Source: a virus. Taken from it: a stretch of 52,096 bases of DNA. Position 1 is the stretch's first letter. Each line of letters starts with the position of its first letter. Of the stretch, positions 47,531 through 52,096 are shown in pieces. Made by a program: the position numbers and the translations under genes. Where the stretch lies: positions 1 to 52,096 of the IMG/VR virus record IMGVR_UViG_3300036770_008238; one strand, given 5' to 3'. Under the pieces are notes generated by a model. That model was not told the origin of the DNA, did no database searches, and saw nothing but the letters and a program-made list of their open reading frames with translations.

Positions 47531-48547
47531 TCAACCTACCAAAAGTTTCTGCACTAGAAGCTTCTTCTTCGTGGCGACGGAACTCTCGTCCATGCTCGCC
47601 ATCGCCAATTCGGTGGGACTGGTGTGTCTGTAGTGATCAACGTACTCGCACGCCGTGTTGTAAACGCTCCATGCGTTGTGCCCGTAGGTGCCTGCGTTTC
47701 GATCGGAAAGGTAGATCTTCTCCAGTAGATCCCACACGGACTCCCTGTATTCCCGCTCCCTTTTTGATTCGCCCTTCTTTCTGGGCTGGATCGCATTGAG
47801 CACCTTCTCGCTTACGCCACGGGATTCGTTCTTGACGGACATCAACTGCCTTACGGAGTTACTCACTTCCGTGCGCCAGTGCACCGCGATATTGAGAACG
47901 TCACGGGCGTCCTGAATGATCGTGTCCACGTTTCGGGTATGGCGAGCGGTAAAAACCCTCTTTGCCTCCCTCTCCCCCAAAACGATCGTGTTGTTGCACA
48001 CCGCCCTGATCTCGGTGTTCGCATAGCGAATCGGCCAAATACCGTCGTGACCGGCCGAGATAACCAAATACCTGGATAGCGAGTCCGATCCGTCGGACGA
48101 TTGTATGTCCAGGCCGCCGAGGTCTATCGTTGCGAAAAACCTGGCTCCGTTCTTCAATACCCCGCAAGTGTCTATGACGGCATCGCCACCGGATGCATTG
48201 ACGACCGCCAGAGCTCTTTCCAGTACCTCTCTGTTTTGCCTCACCTCGTATCTCGTGCCGACGGTGGCCAGCGGATCAAACGAACCGTCGTGGTTCTGTC
48301 GCATCGTCGCCCTGCCATCCGGAATGATGATCGCCGATCCGTCGGCGTTTCTTATCAACTCCCCCGAATCATCCACGGCCGCCACCTTGGTCAAAACGAC
48401 GTCGTAGTCGGCATGGGCCGCCGTAAGCATCTGCTCGAGGGTGCCCATGCCCTTCATGGGCGTACCCAAACGATGCCACGGGATCTGCCTGTCGTTATAG
48501 GCGAATCTCGTCCAGCCAGTCTTGGTCCTGTCCAATCCGTGCGGCAC
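47531..48547 (-). CDS. DUF932 phage/plasmid-like protein (338 aa)
   Basis: It matches the DUF932/TIGR03299 'phage/plasmid-like' family: PHGLDRTKTGWTRFAYNDRQ, PWHRLGTPMKGMGTLEQML, TVGTRYEVRQNREVLERALAVV, GARFFATIDLGG, YLVISAGHDGIWPIRYANTEIRAVCNNTIVLGEREA and RHTRNVDTIIQDARDVLN. Proteins of this family are common on phages and plasmids and are thought to act in replication or DNA metabolism; the activity is unknown. GTG 48547 with GGGAGG about 10 bases upstream. Confidence 0.85.
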   Translation of the reverse strand: MPHGLDRTKTGWTRFAYNDRQIPWHRLGTPMKGMGTLEQMLTAAHADYDVVLTKVAAVDDSGELIRNADGSAIIIPDGRATMRQNHDGSFDPLATVGTRYEVRQNREVLERALAVVNASGGDAVIDTCGVLKNGARFFATIDLGGLDIQSSDGSDSLSRYLVISAGHDGIWPIRYANTEIRAVCNNTIVLGEREAKRVFTARHTRNVDTIIQDARDVLNIAVHWRTEVSNSVRQLMSVKNESRGVSEKVLNAIQPRKKGESKREREYRESVWDLLEKIYLSDRNAGTYGHNAWSVYNTACEYVDHYRHTSPTELAMASMDESSVATKKKLLVQKLLVG

Positions 48548-48605
48548 TTCGGTAATTCCCTCCCAGGGACGATTATCCCATAGACAAAAGACTAATAAAA
48601 ATAAA

Positions 48606-48619
48606 CGCCCACGGGTGAA
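48606..48619. repeat. GCCCACGGGTGAAC element (copy 1)
   Basis: GCCCACGGGTGAAC between the divergent genes at 48547 and 48670. A near-identical GCCCACGGGTGACC follows the stop at 49384. Possible binding site. Confidence 0.35.
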
Positions 48620-48633
48620 CCGGCCATTTGGTG

Positions 48634-48662
48634 TTGCTTTATATTGTTCGTCTCCTTAATGT
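48634..48662 (+). promoter_or_regulatory. SigA-like promoter, leaderless, for the gene at 48670
   Basis: TTGCTT (48634-48639), 17 nt, TAATGT (48657-48662), then 7 nt to ATG 48670. This fixes the start of the downstream gene. Confidence 0.65.
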
Positions 48663-48669
48663 GTTGCGT

Positions 48670-49383
48670 ATGGAAAAAGACGAATCATCCGACGAACAGC
48701 TTCTGCAAGAAGAGTTGAAGAAACAATGCTCCAACTACATGGCGGGAATAAAGGCGATGAAGGAGGCCGCCGTGCGGGAGGCGCAAGGCCCGGCCGACGT
48801 GCCGTCGCTGTTGGTGATCAGGTTTTTGGCCAAACCCGGAAACGAGGGTGACTCGCTCGTGCTCGCCAGTTTGGACGAAAACACTTTGATTTGCGAAAAG
48901 GTATACAACATGAGCTCCTATGCGGGTAAGGACGTGCAGCCGGGCTCGGTGGTCGGGTCCATGCTGAACGAGTTCTGGGCGACGCAACAAGTGAAGCCCA
49001 TCACCGTCGGGGTGGTGGCCGACAGCATCAGCATCAAACCCGACAAGGACGAGGAGTTCTACGAGGTCCACGGGGATACCGAGAAGTCCATGCACGAAAT
49101 ATTCATGGACGACCCTCTCGCATCGCAATGGTTGAGCGAGGCTTTGAACATATTCATCATGGATAGCCACGGGCGCATGGCGAGCATTTCGTCTTTCTAC
49201 GAATATCCCGACGACCAAAAACCACCCAAACCCAGGTACGAGGACGGCGAACCGTTCTACGACGGGTCACTGTTCGACATGGACCCGGACGACATAAAGG
49301 GCCAACGAATCATCTTGCAGATAGCACTCTTCTTTGCGGTCGTCGAATCGCTGCAGGAAGCGGAGAATCGGCAAAACAACTGA
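48670..49383 (+). CDS. Acidic hypothetical protein (237 aa)
   Basis: The promoter fixes ATG 48670 (the frame extends to 48628). MEKDESSDEQLLQEELKKQC, a helical start, then a globular part (LLVIRFLAKPGNEGDSLVLASLDENTLICEKVYNMSSYAGKDVQPGSVVGSMLNEFW...) and a Pro/Asp-rich stretch (YEYPDDQKPPKPRYEDGEPF). No family recognised; soluble. It is divergent from the DUF932 gene. Confidence 0.65.
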   Translation: MEKDESSDEQLLQEELKKQCSNYMAGIKAMKEAAVREAQGPADVPSLLVIRFLAKPGNEGDSLVLASLDENTLICEKVYNMSSYAGKDVQPGSVVGSMLNEFWATQQVKPITVGVVADSISIKPDKDEEFYEVHGDTEKSMHEIFMDDPLASQWLSEALNIFIMDSHGRMASISSFYEYPDDQKPPKPRYEDGEPFYDGSLFDMDPDDIKGQRIILQIALFFAVVESLQEAENRQNN

Positions 49384-49525
49384 AGCCCACGGGTGACCTG
49401 CGACACATGCGGAGAAAAATTCCTATTTGAGGGTTGCAAACAGTCATCCGAATACGTAGATTCCTAATCAAGCAATAGCAATTAGCAAGTAGCCATTATC
49501 AATCAACAAGAAAACGGAGCAATCC
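49384..49525. other. 142-bp spacer before the ParB-like gene
   Basis: It contains GCCCACGGGTGACC (49384-49397), the second copy of the element at 48606, and an AT-rich stretch with ATTAGCAAGTAGCCATTATC. GGAG at about 49516 serves the next ATG. No clear -35/-10 pair was found. Confidence 0.35.
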
Positions 49526-50410
49526 ATGAAGACCAAGACCACCACCGGAACACCCCAGGCGTCACAAGACGTTGAGGTAACGATTCAAATGATCACGCCA
49601 GAGGATGCGGCCATGTTGCTGCAGACGAACGTGAACAACCGCAAGCTCAGCCGTCGTCGCGTAGAGATGTACGCAAACGACATCAAGCGAGGAATGTGGA
49701 AGCTCACGGGCGACACGATCAAGCTGGCCAAGAACCCCAAGACCGGCGAAGTCCGCCTCATCGACGGGCAACACCGACTTCACGCCATCGTTTCGGCCGG
49801 CATGCCCATGCAGACCGTCGTGGCCACGGGCTTGAACGAGGATGCGTTCTCGGTGATCGATCGCGGCAAGACCCGCACCTACAACGACGTTCTCGGCATG
49901 AGCAACATCAAAAACTCGAACACCGTGGCGTCGGTTCTGCGACCGATCATCGCCCTGGATGCGGGATTGAACCCATACGGAAACGGCATGGAGCTCGTCA
50001 CGCCCGAGGACGTGGTGAATTACGCACAAGAGAACGACGAAATGGTCCAATGGGCCGTGAACCGTTCGTTCAAGATGCGAGAGCGAGTATCGGGATCGGG
50101 AACCGCATGGGCGATGTTCATGTACCTGCTCGCACAGAAGCACGGAGTAAAGATGGCGGAAGCCTTCACGGAGAGCGTGCTGTCCGGCGTCGGATACCGA
50201 GAAGGAGATCCGCGAGCGGCGTTGCGCAACTGGATCCTGAGGAACTACACCAAGTACAAGGGGACCTCTCGCGGTGCGTACGACATGTGCGCAATGATGA
50301 TCCGTGCCTACAACTACACCGTCGATGGAACGAAGATCGTGCAAATGCGATCCGTGGACAATTCCGGCGACAACTGGCCGACCATCAGCTCGAAGAAGTT
50401 CACGGCCTGA
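49526..50410 (+). CDS. ParB/sulfiredoxin-like phage protein (294 aa)
   Basis: KVTIQM-type N-terminus, then VEVTIQMITPEDAAMLLQTN, RRRVEMYANDIKRGMWKLTG and LIDGQHRLHAIVSAGMPMQTVVATG. The I-D-G-Q-H-R motif with a preceding 'xxAxxIKxGxW' helix is that of ParB/Srx-like nucleases and regulators. The C-terminal half is helical (ALRNWILRNYTKYKGTSRGAYDMCAMMIRAYN). Such proteins are common in actinophages; roles range from DNA binding to NTP-dependent regulation. GGAG lies 6 bases before ATG. Confidence 0.75.
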   Translation: MKTKTTTGTPQASQDVEVTIQMITPEDAAMLLQTNVNNRKLSRRRVEMYANDIKRGMWKLTGDTIKLAKNPKTGEVRLIDGQHRLHAIVSAGMPMQTVVATGLNEDAFSVIDRGKTRTYNDVLGMSNIKNSNTVASVLRPIIALDAGLNPYGNGMELVTPEDVVNYAQENDEMVQWAVNRSFKMRERVSGSGTAWAMFMYLLAQKHGVKMAEAFTESVLSGVGYREGDPRAALRNWILRNYTKYKGTSRGAYDMCAMMIRAYNYTVDGTKIVQMRSVDNSGDNWPTISSKKFTA

Positions 50411-50414
50411 CGCC

Positions 50415-50849
50415 GTGACGGTCAAGCGATTAGTCAAGATCGCCATCGTGGGGCTCATCGGCCTCACGGTGGCAATCTTTGCGCAAGCAAACGTGGCCAA
50501 CGGCCACGGGGGAGGCCTTGATTCCGACGGAGGCCACAACTGCTACGTGGGTAGCTGCGCAGGCACTTACCACTACCACCGCGGCCCGGGCGTATCGTCA
50601 AGCGGACGGTATTACCCTCCGGCTTTGTGCGTGAGCGTCTCCACGAAGACGACTCTCTCCAGGGCGGAAGCTGCTTTGATTCAATTCGAACTGTTCATCA
50701 ACGGATTCAACCCCGGGCCCGTGGACGGAATCTTCGGTCCTCGCACACAATCGGCTCTTCGTGCGTACGAGCGCTACGAAGGACTCAGGCTTTCTCCGCG
50801 GGGTTCAATTTATATCAGCACGCTGTATGCGATGGAAATTGATTGCTGA
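50415..50849 (+). CDS. Secreted YHYH / peptidoglycan-binding protein (144 aa)
   Basis: GTG 50415 starts just after the ParB-like stop. Residues 5-25 form a signal peptide (RLVKIAIVGLIGLTVAIFAQ). Then GHGGGLDSDGGHNCYVGSCAGTYHYHRGPG, a YHYH-type metal-binding motif, and finally a PG_binding_1-like domain: RAEAALIQFELFINGFNPGPVDGIFGPRTQSALRAYERYEGL. It is probably exported and attached to peptidoglycan. The YHYH motif occurs in secreted proteins of unknown activity. It may remodel the wall or act in exclusion. Confidence 0.7.
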   Translation: MTVKRLVKIAIVGLIGLTVAIFAQANVANGHGGGLDSDGGHNCYVGSCAGTYHYHRGPGVSSSGRYYPPALCVSVSTKTTLSRAEAALIQFELFINGFNPGPVDGIFGPRTQSALRAYERYEGLRLSPRGSIYISTLYAMEIDC

Positions 50850-50883
50850 TGGTTTCGGTCTCGAAGCAGATTGGTCTTCCAAA

Positions 50884-51120
50884 ATGACACATCGCAACAT
50901 CGTCGGTAGCAAGTATCAACCATTTCCCGAGGAAATGTTCGAGGTTTTTACCGAACACGTGACGCAAGTGCTGAAAAAAAGCTTGGAGCACGATGCGGCC
51001 AGACTTCTTCGTATGGTGCTCGAAGCCCACGATTGCGGGTTCGTTCTTGACGGCGAGCTGGTAAAAGAGATAAGAATTTTCCTCAGCGATCCGTCCCCTG
51101 CTCGCAAAAACACGGAGTAA
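50884..51120 (+). CDS. Small hypothetical protein (78 aa)
   Basis: MTHRNIVGSKYQPFPEEMFEVFTEHVTQVLKKSLEHDAARLLRMVLEAHDCGFVLDGELVKEIRIFLSDPSPARKNTE. Soluble and helical. ATG 50884 is chosen over ATG 50827, which lies inside the previous gene. No family recognised. Antisense frames here are shadows. Confidence 0.55.
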   Translation: MTHRNIVGSKYQPFPEEMFEVFTEHVTQVLKKSLEHDAARLLRMVLEAHDCGFVLDGELVKEIRIFLSDPSPARKNTE

Positions 51121-51224
51121 ATAATCGTCGGACTCCGAATAAAAGCCGGCGTACTGGTTTTCGGTTTCGTTTCCCCAATGAATGTCGGAAAAACGAACAA
51201 CACGTGCACGGGTTTTTGGTGGTC

Positions 51225-51230
51225 TAAAAT
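51225..51230 (+). promoter_or_regulatory. Candidate -10 box for leaderless start at 51237
   Basis: TAAAAT, 6 nt before GTG 51237; no -35 match at 17 nt. Confidence 0.4.
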
Positions 51231-51236
51231 TGTTCC

Positions 51237-51650
51237 GTGGCACGACGGAAGCGAAAGTTCACGTACTCGCTCAGCAAGACACAGTTGCAACTCGTCATAG
51301 AGGCCCTTCTGATGGCTAGGAGCGCCGGCGCACACGCAGAGGTCGTGGTGATAGCCGAGACGGGAGAAGAGCATCGTTTCGACGGAATAGTCAGCGACGG
51401 CACGATAGACAACCTCTTGGAAAAATTCGACGACAAAGGAGTCGGATACGACGTTCAGCTAATGCCTACGGGTAGGCCTTACACGAAGTCGGAAGACAAG
51501 TCGATCGAAGTAACGATAAACGCCCTGAACGACAGCCTGGGCGAAATAGAGGCGGCAGAAGAAGCCGAGGCGGAGAAAGCGGCTGCCGACGCCGTCCCCG
51601 ACCTCATAGACCAGATCTACAAGTTTTTGGGCGAGAAATCACCCGAATAA
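51237..51650 (+). CDS. Hypothetical protein (137 aa)
   Basis: GTG 51237. MARRKRKFTYSLSKTQLQLVIEALLMARSAGAHAEVVVIAETGEEHRFDGIVSDGTIDNLLEKFDDKGVGYDVQLMPTGRPYTKSEDKSIEVTINALNDSLGEIEAAEEAEAEKAAADAVPDLIDQIYKFLGEKSPE. Basic start, mixed alpha/beta middle, acidic helical end. No family recognised. It converges with the gene at 51617 with a 34-base overlap. Confidence 0.6.
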   Translation: MARRKRKFTYSLSKTQLQLVIEALLMARSAGAHAEVVVIAETGEEHRFDGIVSDGTIDNLLEKFDDKGVGYDVQLMPTGRPYTKSEDKSIEVTINALNDSLGEIEAAEEAEAEKAAADAVPDLIDQIYKFLGEKSPE

Positions 51651-51940
51651 TCCGATTTGCCGATTTTCGGACCTATTTTTATTATTCGCTTTGCGGTGTC
51701 GGCAAATTCAAGCTTGAGCAACAAAGCCTGAAGTGCCTCGTTGGGCGTATCCCCTACGCCAACGGCGTTCTGGTTTTCGTGGAACCATTCGTCGCACGTT
51801 GCGTCGTCTGCGTACGGACCTTCTTCTAGGTTGATCTCATCGGCGTTGGGCACCGCAAACCAAGCGCCGCCTTCGTAGACGCCCGAGTAGCGAGATTCAA
51901 ATATCGCCACGGGCCACGTCTCGTACGCGGAATTCCTCAT
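51617..51940 (-). CDS. Hypothetical protein (107 aa)
   Basis: MRNSAYETWPVAIFESRYSGVYEGGAWFAVPNADEINLEEGPYADDATCDEWFHENQNAVGVGDTPNEALQALLLKLEFADTAKRIIK. The pattern 'WPVAIFESRYSGVYEGGxWFAVPNADxI...AYGDDxxCxxWFxxxxxxVGVGDTPNEALxxL' is known from phage and plasmid proteins of unknown function (HicB-like fold possible). ATG overlaps the upstream stop (ATGA). Confidence 0.65.
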   Translation of the reverse strand: MRNSAYETWPVAIFESRYSGVYEGGAWFAVPNADEINLEEGPYADDATCDEWFHENQNAVGVGDTPNEALQALLLKLEFADTAKRIIKIGPKIGKSDYSGDFSPKNL

Positions 51941-52096
51941 CGCGAGCGCCTGAGTTTTTTCGCTCTTGTAATCAATTCGTGGTTGAGCTGTCTTTCCAGT
52001 TTTTCCATTTCTTTCTTGACTCTGGATTTTTCTCTGTTTTGTTTTTCCAACTCCTTATCCGCCAGCCAGCTCCCGTCATCTTTCTGCGTTGAGCCC
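51937..52096 (-). CDS. Basic coiled-coil protein, 3' part
   Basis: An open frame entering from the right edge: GSTQKDDGSWLADKELEKQN followed by REKSRVKKEMEKLERQLNHE and LITRAKKLRRSR. Very rich in Lys and Glu with heptad-like spacing, so probably a coiled coil. The N-terminus is outside the window. Confidence 0.55.
   Translation of the reverse strand, partial: GSTQKDDGSWLADKELEKQNREKSRVKKEMEKLERQLNHELITRAKKLRRSR

Noticed and set aside
50815-51243. Minus-strand frame of 142 codons
   Set aside because: It covers the better supported plus gene at 50884 and begins within a plus-strand start region; no family pattern.

Overview
This window looks like part of a large tailed phage (or prophage) of an actinobacterium. 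The evidence is a WhiB-type iron-sulfur regulator, SigA-like promoters placed directly at start codons, Gram-positive-type LexA boxes, Thr-rich linkers and secreted repeat domains typical of Actinobacteria, two tRNA genes, a peptidoglycan lysis cassette, tail-fibre/adhesin genes and many tiny overlapping genes. No capsid, portal or large terminase gene is present, so this is only part of the genome. The host genus cannot be read from the sequence.

Layout. 1-10.9 kb (+): adhesin/tail-fibre region with four glycine-rich paralogues, a 1190-residue collagen-like fibre, an Mtd-N-like protein, small virion-type proteins and an inserted GIY-YIG/NUMOD3 homing endonuclease. 10.9-18.4 kb: modification region with a GT4 glycosyltransferase, a DUF6065 protein, four prolyl-4-hydroxylase-like 2OG-Fe(II) oxygenases and a convergent operon encoding a fibre protein, an FN3/poly-Pro (PPPF) protein, small proteins and a Skp1-type (hydroxyproline) GlcNAc-transferase-like enzyme. 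18.5-25.6 kb (+): a giant Thr-stalked membrane protein, then lysis genes (M15 peptidase with PG-binding domain, GH25 lysozyme, several small holin-like membrane proteins, a lipoprotein). 25.6-33.6 kb (mostly -): methyltransferase, PhyH-type oxygenase and glycosyltransferase operon, pyrimidine-dimer glycosylase, secreted lysozyme-like protein, monomeric class II ribonucleotide reductase, zinc-binding small proteins, tRNA-Ile(UAU), tRNA-Met(CAU) and a PD-(D/E)XK-like nuclease. 33.6-37.8 kb: a VioC/AsnO-like oxygenase that may be frame-disrupted, a secreted two-repeat protein, a Vsr endonuclease and hypotheticals. 37.8-39.2 kb: about 1.3 kb of strand-asymmetric low-complexity DNA with no credible gene, flanked by pairs of LexA-like boxes. 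39.2-43.7 kb: small early-type genes with clear TTGACT-N17-TANNNT promoters. 43.7-48.5 kb (-): DUF932 protein, WhiB, primase-helicase, a small-terminase-like HTH protein and an RHH protein. 48.6-52.1 kb: ParB-like protein, YHYH/PG-binding secreted protein and hypotheticals.

The most interesting system is the combination of collagen-like (Gly-Pro-Thr) and poly-Pro surface proteins with tandem prolyl-hydroxylase-like enzymes and a hydroxyproline-GlcNAc-transferase-like enzyme. It suggests a phage-encoded hydroxylate-then-glycosylate pathway for decorating virion fibres. A second notable property is widespread apparent leaderless transcription: a -10 box lies 6-8 nt before the start codon at many operon heads, six of them with a well-spaced -35 box.
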